Below, in pieces: positions 1 to 4,132 of a DNA stretch of 5,619 bases. The stretch covers positions 1 through 5,619 of the forward strand of contig JAGVWR010000048.1 of NCBI GenBank assembly GCA_018304205.1, written 5' to 3'. The stretch comes from Candidatus Pacearchaeota archaeon. Lineage in GTDB: Archaea; Nanobdellota; Nanobdellia; Pacearchaeales; GW2011-AR1. The notes under the pieces are model-generated. The model saw nothing but the letters and a program-made list of their open reading frames with translations. It searched no databases and was not told the origin of the DNA. Position 1 is the stretch's first letter. Each line of letters starts with the position of its first letter. A program made the position numbers and the translations under genes.

Positions 1-4
1 ATAA

Positions 5-75
5 GGGCCTATAGTATAGTGGTAATATGTTCGGCTGGCAGTCGAAAGATTCGAGTTCGATTCTCGATAGGTCCA
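5..75 (+). tRNA. tRNA-Ala, anticodon GGC
   Basis: A complete cloverleaf can be drawn by eye. The 7-bp acceptor stem pairs 5-11 with 68-74, the D-stem pairs 14-17 with 25-28, the anticodon stem pairs 30-34 with 42-46, and the T-stem pairs 51-55 with 63-67 around the loop TTCGATT. The seven-base anticodon loop (35-41) puts GGC at 37-39, reading Ala codon GCC. The third acceptor pair is G7:T72, the G3:U70 wobble that is the identity element for alanyl-tRNA synthetase, so the assignment is secure from two independent signals. The discriminator is A75. No CCA follows, so it must be added after transcription. No intron is present. The promoter lies outside the window. Confidence 0.96.
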
Positions 76-87
76 CTTCTAGCAACC

Positions 88-96
88 TTAATAAAC
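88..96 (+). promoter_or_regulatory. TATA box for the 70-aa membrane protein gene
   Basis: The sequence TTAATAAAC is centred 25 nt upstream of the ATG at 117, the same spacing as the other first genes in the window. It implies transcription starting at or within a base or two of the start codon. It lies only 13 nt past the tRNA-Ala 3' end. Confidence 0.5.
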
Positions 97-116
97 AAAG
101 TTAAACATAATCCTTC

Positions 117-329
117 ATGTGTCTTTTTGAAGGAAGCTCTCTAATTGATAATCTATTCGTAGTTCTTATTGTGCCAATTGCGCTGATAGTACTTCATCTG
201 CTACTAAATAGTCTAGTAAAATCTTATAGAAAAAGTAAACTCCCAAAAATAACCATTATTCTAGTTGCTATAATCTGGATAATATTTACATATTATTTGG
301 CCTTTCCAAATGGACTTCCAAAATGCTAG
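117..329 (+). CDS. small two-helix membrane protein, unknown function
   Basis: This encodes a 70-residue protein I do not recognise. It has two hydrophobic segments long enough to span the membrane, roughly residues 10-32 (rich in Leu/Ile/Val) and 45-63 (rich in Ile/Val/Trp/Tyr). They are joined by a short basic loop, KSYRKSKLPK, at about 35-44. The Lys/Arg loop suggests a hairpin with the loop in the cytoplasm and both ends outside. The start is supported by a TATA-like TTAATAAAC 25 nt upstream. The gene sits between tRNA-Ala and the MinD-like gene, which has its own TATA box, so it is probably a separate unit. No catalytic motif is visible. It could be a spurious ORF, but the composition (two clean helices and a basic turn) argues for a real protein. 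Confidence 0.55.
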   Translation: MCLFEGSSLIDNLFVVLIVPIALIVLHLLLNSLVKSYRKSKLPKITIILVAIIWIIFTYYLAFPNGLPKC

Positions 330-341
330 ATTTTCAGAAGT

Positions 342-350
342 TTTTTAAAC
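342..350 (+). promoter_or_regulatory. TATA box for the minD-like/HIT operon
   Basis: TTTTTAAAC lies in a T/A-rich tract centred about 25 nt upstream of the ATG at 371. No Shine-Dalgarno-like purine stretch lies between it and the ATG, so a leaderless mRNA is expected. Confidence 0.65.
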
Positions 351-370
351 ATCTTTCATCTCATTGAGTT

Positions 371-1192
371 ATGGCGAAAGTCATCGGCATTATTGCTATA
401 AAGGGGGGTGTTGGAAAAACTACTATTTCTGCATCTCTTGCATCAACCTTACATAATGAATATAAAAAGAAAGTTCTACTTGTAGATGCCAATTATAGCG
501 CGCCCAATCTCGGACTACACATGGACATAGTTTCCCCCAACAAAACAATTCATGATGTTTTAACAGGCAAAGCCAGGATTTGGAGCGCAATACACACTAA
601 ATTCGGCGTAGATGTAATACCTGGAAGTTATACTTTTCAAGGAAATTTAAATGTTTTAAAACTCAAAGACAGAATAAAAAAACTTAATAGTTCTTATGAT
701 TTCATCATAATAGACTCCTCTCCAACACTAAATGAAGAAATTCTTTCTACAATGCTGGCTTCAGACAACCTATTTGTTGTTTCTACTCCAGATTATCCGA
801 CTTTAAGTTGTTCATTAAGAGCAGCAAAACTAGCAAAGCAGAGAGGAAAACCTATTTCTGGTATTTTATTAAATAAAATTAGAAATCCTAAATACGAAAT
901 AAATCTCAAAGAAATTGAAGAAGCAACAGGTATTCCTGTAGTAGCTAAAATCCCAGATGATAAAAATAACGTGGCTGCACTATTCATGAGAATCCCAACG
1001 ACAATTTATAGCAAGAATAGTAGGTTCTCTAAAGAAATAAGTAAATTTGCAGCAGCATTGGTAGGAGTAAAAGAAAGAAGATCTCTTCTTGGAATGTTGC
1101 TTGGAGCAAACTTCAAAAAGGAACAAGTTAATAGACAACTATTAAAGGAAGGTTTTTATAATTCACAAATTCTGAATAATGATGAGTCCTAA
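371..1192 (+). CDS. MinD/ParA-family P-loop ATPase (archaeal MinD-like)
   Basis: A 273-residue cytoplasmic ATPase of the deviant Walker A (SIMIBI) class. KGGVGKTT at residues 11-18 has the signature Lys (K11) as well as the P-loop Lys (K16). The A'/switch I region VLLVDANYSAPNLGL (35-49) has D39 and the Asn-Leu-Gly that follows in MinD proteins. The Walker B/switch II strand FIIIDSSP (111-118) has D115. Family members dimerise on ATP and use hydrolysis to position cell-division, chromosome or surface structures, often at the membrane. Near the C-terminus, ERRSLLGMLLGANFKK (235-250) could form an amphipathic membrane-binding helix. That is inferred by analogy with bacterial MinD, where the targeting helix is terminal. 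Length is normal for the family. It is the first gene of a two-gene unit, and the downstream HIT gene overlaps its end by 14 nt. Which cargo it positions cannot be told from sequence. Confidence 0.93.
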   Translation: MAKVIGIIAIKGGVGKTTISASLASTLHNEYKKKVLLVDANYSAPNLGLHMDIVSPNKTIHDVLTGKARIWSAIHTKFGVDVIPGSYTFQGNLNVLKLKDRIKKLNSSYDFIIIDSSPTLNEEILSTMLASDNLFVVSTPDYPTLSCSLRAAKLAKQRGKPISGILLNKIRNPKYEINLKEIEEATGIPVVAKIPDDKNNVAALFMRIPTTIYSKNSRFSKEISKFAAALVGVKERRSLLGMLLGANFKKEQVNRQLLKEGFYNSQILNNDES

Positions 1193-1532
1193 TTGCATAT
1201 TTTGTAGAATAATTAAAGGCGAAATTAAAGCTGAAAAAGTTGACGAAAGCGACAATTTTATAGCTATAAGAGATGCCCACCCAAAAACTCAAGGGCACAC
1301 TCTTATAATCCCAAAGATGCACCTTGTAACTATTATTGACCTGCCAAATAAATTAGGAAACGAATTATTAGAATTTACAAAAAAAATATCATATAGCCTG
1401 TTAGAAAAAAAGTATGGGGATGGATTTAATGTTATTATGAATAATCTCGCTCCAGCAGGACAAGTCGTAGAACATGCACATATTCATATCATTCCAAGAA
1501 AAGAAGGCGATGGCTTAAGAAGCTTAGCTTAG
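1179..1532 (+). CDS. HIT-family (histidine triad) nucleotide-binding hydrolase
   Basis: A 117-residue HIT protein of Hint type. The triad HAHIHII at residues 99-105 fits H-x-H-x-H followed by two hydrophobic residues, with H101 the expected nucleophile. The N-terminal CIFC (6-9), together with downstream histidines such as H48, resembles the zinc site of many archaeal and bacterial HIT proteins. HPKTQGHTLIIPKMH (34-48) is the usual substrate-pocket strand. Family members hydrolyse adenosine phosphoramidates, dinucleoside polyphosphates or related aminoacyl-AMPs in the cytoplasm; the substrate here is not predictable. The start is at tandem ATGATG (1179 or 1182), overlapping the MinD-like gene by 14 or 11 nt, so translation is probably coupled. 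No purine-rich ribosome site is obvious. It ends one base before the converging hydrolase gene. Confidence 0.94.
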   Translation: MMSPNCIFCRIIKGEIKAEKVDESDNFIAIRDAHPKTQGHTLIIPKMHLVTIIDLPNKLGNELLEFTKKISYSLLEKKYGDGFNVIMNNLAPAGQVVEHAHIHIIPRKEGDGLRSLA

Positions 1533-1533
1533 A

Positions 1534-2130
1534 TTATAATTTCAGAAATTCTGGAAGAATTTCTGGATATTTCTTTCCTATAAAATGTTCTTTATTATGT
1601 TCTATCCTTACTTCTGCACCTAACTCTCTTCTAAATTTATCAGCATTCTCCTTGACATAGTTATAAGGATCGTTATCAGACAAAATTACCTTTAAATTGT
1701 CAATTCTTTCCTTAACTTTGAATAAATTTATTGATTCCTTAATCCAAGGTTTGGCAATTTGTTCAACTTCTTCATCCTCCAAATTAGCCAAATTAAACCA
1801 ACCTGCAACAAATAAAGCTCCCCTTACTTCAACATCTAAAGTTTCCAAATATCTCATTATAGTTTGACACCCGATACTATGGCCAATAAAATAGATTTCT
1901 CCCTCAGACTTAACACTATCTTTTAATTTATCAACCCATAATTTAATCACTGGAACAGAAGTATCTGGCATCTCTAGAATAACAACCTTAAATCCTTTAC
2001 CTTCAAGTTCTCTTTTTATCCAAGGATACCAATTCATTTTAGGATTAAAGTCCCATCCATGAATTACATAACAAACCTTTACCATTGTTTTAACACTCTC
2101 AAAATAAATTACATAACAAACCTTTACCAT
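1534..2130 (-). CDS. RBBP9/YdeN-like serine alpha/beta hydrolase with duplicated N-terminus
   Basis: A small cytoplasmic alpha/beta hydrolase of the RBBP9/YdeN (Ser_hydrolase) type. The core protein, counted from the inner ATG at 2085, has 183 residues, normal for this family. It has the first strand with the oxyanion motif VCYVIHGWD (4-12), nucleophile elbow GHSIGC (S70), SDNDPY with D137 or D139 as acid, and KEHF with H167 as base. The order Ser-Asp-His is complete, so it should be active. Substrates of the family are poorly known (ester or peptide bonds). From the outer ATG at 2130 there are 15 extra residues, and MVKVCYVI occurs twice, because of a perfect 45-bp tandem duplication. The outer ATG overlaps the stop of the upstream membrane protein gene (ATGGTAA), as expected for coupled translation. 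The inner ATG lies 38 nt past that stop. I cannot decide which is used. Confidence 0.88.
   Translation of the reverse strand: MVKVCYVIYFESVKTMVKVCYVIHGWDFNPKMNWYPWIKRELEGKGFKVVILEMPDTSVPVIKLWVDKLKDSVKSEGEIYFIGHSIGCQTIMRYLETLDVEVRGALFVAGWFNLANLEDEEVEQIAKPWIKESINLFKVKERIDNLKVILSDNDPYNYVKENADKFRRELGAEVRIEHNKEHFIGKKYPEILPEFLKL
1543..1565. terminator. perfect 10-bp hairpin at a convergent gene junction
   Basis: CAGAAATTCT, loop GGA, AGAATTTCTG is an exact inverted repeat starting 10 nt after the HIT stop codon. It lies inside the 3' end of the opposing hydrolase, where it encodes part of PEILPEFL. It could fold in either transcript and mark or protect the HIT mRNA 3' end. There is no long T-run directly after it, and archaeal terminators usually rely on T-runs, so a terminator role is only a suggestion. 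Confidence 0.3.
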
Positions 2131-2151
2131 TGTTTTAACACTCTCAAAATA
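2062..2151. repeat. perfect 45-bp tandem duplication across a gene junction
   Basis: Bases 2062-2106 are repeated exactly at 2107-2151, and the next base (2107/2152) also matches. The unit carries the last codons and stop of the membrane protein gene, the hydrolase start codon and its first eight codons. As 45 is 15 codons with no stop, the duplication stays in frame with the hydrolase. Complete identity suggests a recent event or an assembly error. Confidence 0.95.
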
Positions 2152-2369
2152 AGCGTTAAAACAATTATCAAATATCCGAATATCATAGAAATTATCCCAA
2201 AAACGCTTTTTATCAGAGCTGGAGAGTTAAAAACAATAATGAACAAAATGAACAAACAAAGAAGAACTATTATATATGTTTTAGAAGCATGATCCGTTTT
2301 CTCATATCCTGGAAGGACAATATACATTCCAGTCCTATTTTCTCTAGGGTATATATCATCTCTTTCCAT
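2124..2369 (-). CDS. 81-aa two-helix membrane protein, unknown function
   Basis: I do not recognise this protein. A polar N-terminus of about 30 residues (MERDDIYPRENRTGMYIVLP) is followed by two strongly hydrophobic segments, about residues 31-47 (TYIIVLLCLFILFIIVF) and 55-75 (SVFGIISMIFGYLIIVLTLI), and a short basic tail RVLKQW. This is an integral membrane hairpin. The reading frame stays open back into the tRNA gene, but the ATG at 2369 is chosen because a TATA box lies about 25 nt upstream of it and because the longer form would run through tRNA-Met. The stop overlaps the outer hydrolase ATG by 7 nt, so the two genes form a coupled pair. The 3' end of this gene was copied in the 45-bp duplication without altering its own product. 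Confidence 0.65.
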   Translation of the reverse strand: MERDDIYPRENRTGMYIVLPGYEKTDHASKTYIIVLLCLFILFIIVFNSPALIKSVFGIISMIFGYLIIVLTLILRVLKQW

Positions 2370-2390
2370 CAACTGAAAAGAATGATTCAG

Positions 2391-2398
2391 CTTATAAA
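2391..2398 (-). promoter_or_regulatory. TATA box for the membrane protein/hydrolase pair
   Basis: Read on the minus strand the sequence is TTTATAAG, centred 25-26 nt upstream of the ATG at 2369. It lies 13 nt past the 3' end of tRNA-Met, which is on the same strand, so the pair does not depend on read-through from the tRNA. Confidence 0.65.
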
Positions 2399-2410
2399 TT
2401 TTTATGAAAA

Positions 2411-2502
2411 TGGCTACGGGGAGGATTGAACTCCCGATCCCCGCCTTTCCCAAACCTAAAAAATTCCATGAGAGCGGTGCTTTACCACTAAGCTACGTAG
2501 CC
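2411..2502 (-). tRNA. tRNA-Met (CAU), with a 20-nt intron
   Basis: The acceptor stem GGCTACG/CGTAGCC is perfect (2502-2496 with 2418-2412), with discriminator A at 2411 and no encoded CCA. The D-stem is GCTT/AAGC, the anticodon stem is CCGCT/GGCGG (2477-2473 with 2445-2441), and the T-stem is GGGAG/CTCCC around TTCAATC. The anticodon CAT occupies 2470-2468. The anticodon stem lacks the three consecutive G-C pairs of initiator tRNA, so this is not the initiator. Elongator Met is the likely identity, since 37/38 introns are common in archaeal elongator tRNA-Met. An Ile2 tRNA with agmatidine-modified CAU cannot be fully excluded. The mature length after removing the intron is 72 nt. Confidence 0.92.
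2447..2466 (-). other. archaeal tRNA intron (37/38) with canonical bulge-helix-bulge
   Basis: On the minus strand, CTCA of the anticodon loop pairs with intron TGGG to make the 4-bp central helix. It is flanked by 3-nt bulges TGG (cut TG/G) and AAA (cut AA/A). The intron interior closes as AATT/GGTT around a five-base loop. Cutting gives a 20-nt intron and a seven-base loop CTCATGA. This is the strict substrate form for the archaeal splicing endonuclease. Confidence 0.93.
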
Positions 2503-2523
2503 ACAAATACGAAACAAAAAGTG

Positions 2524-2532
2524 CTTTTTAAG
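2524..2532 (-). promoter_or_regulatory. TATA box for tRNA-Met
   Basis: CTTAAAAAG on the minus strand is centred 26 nt upstream of the first base of the mature tRNA. No other A/T box lies nearer the tRNA. The spacing equals that seen between TATA boxes and start codons elsewhere in the window, pointing to initiation at or next to tRNA base 1. Confidence 0.6.
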
Positions 2533-2561
2533 TCTTTTTGATAAACCTAAAAAACATTAAA

Positions 2562-2570
2562 TTAATAAAA
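2562..2570 (+). promoter_or_regulatory. TATA box for the 76-aa membrane protein gene
   Basis: TTAATAAAA is centred 25 nt upstream of the ATG at 2591. It is back-to-back with the tRNA-Met TATA box about 30 bp away, making a compact divergent promoter. Confidence 0.6.
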
Positions 2571-2590
2571 CACTTTTTCCTCCTTAAAAC

Positions 2591-2821
2591 ATGGCTTTAG
2601 TAACAGAAGGTGCAGACATTATAGGCACGCTAATAACAGAAATAGGACAAATAGGTCTTTGGATAAAAGCTGTCGGATTAATATTTATTCTATGGGTTAT
2701 TTTTCAAATAATTGCCCTAATTGTAAATAGAAAAAAGAGAAAAGCATTATATAAAATATCTAGTGATTTAGAAAGAATAGAATCTAAAATTGACAAATTG
2801 TTAAAAAATAAGAAAGTCTAA
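2591..2821 (+). CDS. 76-aa single-span membrane protein with C-terminal coiled coil
   Basis: I do not recognise this protein. Residues about 1-20 are mildly hydrophobic with Gly and Thr. A clear transmembrane segment follows at about 23-45 (LWIKAVGLIFILWVIFQIIALIV), then a basic stop-transfer run NRKKRKAL. The C-terminal tail (about 52-76) is a charged helix in which Ile/Leu recur every three to four residues (ISSDLERIESKIDKLLKNKK), a typical short coiled coil. The Lys/Arg cluster suggests that the coiled-coil tail faces the cytoplasm, where it could mediate oligomerisation or recruit a partner. The gene has its own TATA box 25 nt upstream. It converges on the eS17 gene and their stop codons interlock in CTAA (2818-2821). 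Confidence 0.7.
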   Translation: MALVTEGADIIGTLITEIGQIGLWIKAVGLIFILWVIFQIIALIVNRKKRKALYKISSDLERIESKIDKLLKNKKV

Positions 2822-3048
2822 GCTAACACTTCTTCAATTTGAACTTCTTTTTTGACTTTGACCTTCGGATTGTCTTTTACCCTGATTATTCTGGCAAGAT
2901 ATCCTGCGATCTTATTCCTTACAGACTTTGACGGCATTGTTGACCCAAGTAACTTCTTATTATGATTAAACTCCGAATTAAATGTATGTTCTCCATCAAG
3001 TAGCTGCTTAGCAGCTCTCTTAATCATTGTTGATTTTATTCTTCCCAT
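2818..3048 (-). CDS. rps17e: small ribosomal subunit protein eS17 (S17e)
   Basis: A 76-residue protein of the archaeal/eukaryotic 30S/40S subunit protein S17e family. The family pattern is plain: MGRIKSTMIKRAAKQLL at the N-terminus, then FNHNKKLLG (about 27-35) and the highly conserved PSKSVRNKIAGYLARI (about 39-54). A Lys/Val tail ending in acidic residues follows. Its presence is a strong marker for an archaeon. The frame also has an ATG three codons upstream (3057). I prefer 3048 because homologues begin at MGRI and because the TATA box is centred 25-26 nt upstream of 3048 but only about 17 nt from 3057. The gene is single, upstream of no other gene on its strand in this window, and its stop interlocks with the converging 76-aa gene. 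The neighbouring IS insertion starts 41 nt upstream of its TATA box. Confidence 0.96.
   Translation of the reverse strand: MGRIKSTMIKRAAKQLLDGEHTFNSEFNHNKKLLGSTMPSKSVRNKIAGYLARIIRVKDNPKVKVKKEVQIEEVLA
2848..2853 (+). terminator. T6 tract downstream of the 76-aa protein gene
   Basis: A run of six T lies 27 nt past the stop codon on the plus strand, inside the opposing eS17 coding region. Short T-runs are the main archaeal termination signal. The reverse direction has a matching T6 (plus-strand A-run 2803-2808) just past the eS17 stop, so each gene may end inside the other. Confidence 0.3.
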
Positions 3049-3068
3049 TTCTATCATTGAAAAAAGAG

Positions 3069-3078
3069 GTATTTAAAG
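3069..3078 (-). promoter_or_regulatory. TATA box for the eS17 gene
   Basis: CTTTAAATAC on the minus strand is centred 25-26 nt upstream of the ATG at 3048. It is the evidence that fixes the eS17 start, and it was left intact by the nearby IS insertion. Confidence 0.7.
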
Positions 3079-3109
3079 ATTGCTTTTTCTTGAGCTGTTA
3101 AGTTAACGT

Positions 3110-3118
3110 CACCTGCTA
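3110..3118 (+). repeat. left target-site duplication of the IS (CACCTGCTA)
   Basis: The nine bases CACCTGCTA recur exactly at 4087-4095, directly outside the right inverted repeat. One extra C (3119) separates this copy from the left inverted repeat, so the true duplication length could be read as 8-10 bp. Confidence 0.85.
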
Positions 3119-3119
3119 C

Positions 3120-3146
3120 TGTGTAGGCTCATGAGATTTGATACCA
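3120..3146 (+). repeat. left terminal inverted repeat
   Basis: This matches the reverse complement of 4060-4086 at 22 of 27 positions: twelve identical outer bases (TGTGTAGGCTCA), a poorly matched middle of eight, and seven identical inner bases (GATACCA). Two conserved blocks separated by about one helical turn suit two transposase contact sites. Confidence 0.88.
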
Positions 3147-3152
3147 CCTAAC

Positions 3153-3161
3153 CTAAATAAT
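3153..3161 (+). promoter_or_regulatory. possible TATA box of the transposase gene
   Basis: CTAAATAAT is centred 24 nt upstream of the transposase ATG at 3181. It would start a leaderless transcript at about 3181, excluding the left arm of the start-codon hairpin. Confidence 0.4.
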
Positions 3162-3165
3162 AAAG

Positions 3166-3200
3166 CTCAGAAAATGTGTTATGAAAAAACACATTTTGAG
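3166..3200 (+). promoter_or_regulatory. hairpin with the transposase start codon in its loop
   Basis: Bases 3171-3180 pair perfectly with 3188-3197 (10 bp), and 3166-3168 pair with 3198-3200 across a 2-nt bulge. The 7-nt loop ATGAAAA (3181-3187) contains the start codon. A transcript entering from outside the element would contain the whole stem and hide the start. One starting at the internal TATA box would not. Confidence 0.6.
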
Positions 3201-4058
3201 AAGAGAATTTCTAAAATTAAAGTCTAATAACCAATCTTACAAACAATGTAAGGAAATTCTGGAGAAAGATTTGAGATAGCAATTAGCATAATAACTCTAA
3301 AAAGATGGTGGAAAAGATTTAATGAGACTGAATGGGATTTAAGAGATATTTCCCAGAAACCAAAGACAATTCATTACAAATTTACAGAGGAAGATAAGCA
3401 ACGTGTAGTTGCTTATCGAAAAGGAGAAGGTTACAGCAGTCAAAAGCTAAGAGTAAAATTGCAGGAAAGAGAAATATTTATGTCTGAATCAACTATCAAA
3501 AGGATAGTCAAGGGTCATGGACTATCTAATGGGAACAAGATGGAAGGAATAAAATTGAAATGGGTAAGATTTGAGAGGCATTATCCAAATGATATGTGGC
3601 AAATAGACGGAACAGAACTCTCAAATGCAAAGCAGTTAGTTATTGTTGAAGATGATTGCTCTCGTTATTGTTTAGGTGCTATGATATTTGATTCGCTGAC
3701 AACAGCGAATATGATTGAGATACTTGAGAAATGCATAGCAATGCATGGGAAGCCAAGAGAAATATTAACTGATAATGGACATGAATTTGGAGGAACATGG
3801 AAGGATAGTCAGTTTGATGAGTGGTGCAACAAACAAGGAATCATTCACATTCGTGCAGGAATTCATAAGGCAACAACTTTGGGAAAGATTGGAGCAATTC
3901 AATAGACTTATTTCAGGGAAATAAGTTACTGCAATAATGATGTTGAATCTTGGAGATACAGATATAATCATGAGAGACCTCATGAAAGTTTAAGGGGATT
4001 TGTTCCAGCCAAGATATACTTCCAGTATAAAAGGCATAGAAAACATTATGAGTTATGA
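3181..4058 (+). pseudogene. IS481-like DDE transposase, frameshifted and missing catalytic Glu
   Basis: ATG 3181 opens an HTH region (32 codons) that hits TAG at 3277. Homology-like sequence continues in another frame from about 3270 (FEIAISIITLKRWWKRF), so one T seems lost from GATTT at 3268-3272. The main frame then runs to 3905. It covers a second helical region, WQIDGTEL with the first Asp (about 3606) and LTDNGHEF with the second Asp. At GKI, where the catalytic Glu should follow, the frame reads GAIQ then TAG (3903-3905), and resumes in the same frame as TYFREISYCNND and RYNHERPHESLRGFVPA to TGA 4056-4058. Dropping one G at 3891-3892 gives GKIEQFNR, the expected motif, so a +1 and a compensating -1 within 15 nt is the best reading. 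Two point mutations are the alternative. Repaired length would be about 292 residues, normal for IS481. Confidence 0.88.
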
Positions 4059-4059
4059 C

Positions 4060-4086
4060 TGGTATCATTTGTGTTGAGCCTACACA
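4060..4086 (-). repeat. right terminal inverted repeat
   Basis: Read on the minus strand it begins TGTGTAGGCTCA and ends GATACCA, the partner of 3120-3146. It starts one base after the transposase stop codon. Confidence 0.88.
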
Positions 4087-4095
4087 CACCTGCTA
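4087..4095 (+). repeat. right target-site duplication of the IS (CACCTGCTA)
   Basis: An exact copy of 3110-3118, adjoining the right inverted repeat. Joining the two flanks recreates an uninterrupted short intergenic region between the eS17 gene and the 104-aa gene. Confidence 0.85.
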
Positions 4096-4103
4096 TAGAA
4101 GAG

Positions 4104-4111
4104 TTTTTAAA
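4104..4111 (+). promoter_or_regulatory. TATA box for the 104-aa gene
   Basis: TTTTTAAA is centred 25-26 nt upstream of the ATG at 4133. It begins only 9 bp past the right target duplication, so the IS sits just beyond the promoter core; bases upstream of the BRE-like position are original flank only as far as 4087. Confidence 0.65.
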
Positions 4112-4132
4112 TGAGACCTTATCTTGATTTTT

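Larger units (their letters stand above)
3119..4086 (+). mobile_element. IS481-like insertion sequence, transposase degraded
   Basis: This element of about 967 bp is bounded by 27-bp imperfect inverted repeats starting TGTGTAGGCTCA and flanked by a 9-bp direct repeat. It carries one DDE (rve-type) transposase gene. Size, the 5'-TGT ends, duplication length and a single orf with an HTH front and an integrase core all fit the IS481 family; the assignment rests on recognition, not on a search. The transposase has at least two separate lesions, so this copy is not expected to move itself. The ends are still well matched, so it might be moved in trans if an intact copy exists elsewhere in the genome. 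Confidence 0.85.

Noticed and set aside
793..987. Minus-strand open frame inside the MinD-like gene (also 1128-1322 minus, 3765-3983 minus, 2059-2292 plus, 4490-4747 plus)
   Set aside because: These lie antisense to well-supported genes, have no promoter of their own, and encode protein-unlike composition; they are frame shadows.
2062..2151. CRISPR-like or other array repeat
   Set aside because: There are only two copies, directly abutting with no spacer, lying within coding sequence. It is a simple tandem duplication.
2370..2453. 28-residue N-terminal extension of the 81-aa membrane protein
   Set aside because: It would start inside the tRNA-Met gene and run over the TATA box. The ATG at 2369 has the normal promoter spacing.
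3049..3057. eS17 start at the upstream ATG (MIEMGRI)
   Set aside because: The TATA box would be only about 17 nt away, and family members start at MGRI.
3260..3291. Programmed -1 frameshift joining the transposase HTH part to its core, as in IS3 elements
   Set aside because: The direction fits, but there is no X-XXY-YYZ slippery heptamer in the reading frame around GATTTGAG, IS481 elements normally have a single orf, and a further lesion occurs downstream. Decay is the simpler explanation.
4124..4132. TTG start three codons upstream of the 104-aa gene ATG
   Set aside because: ATG 4133 fits the 25-nt TATA spacing and is the stronger start codon.
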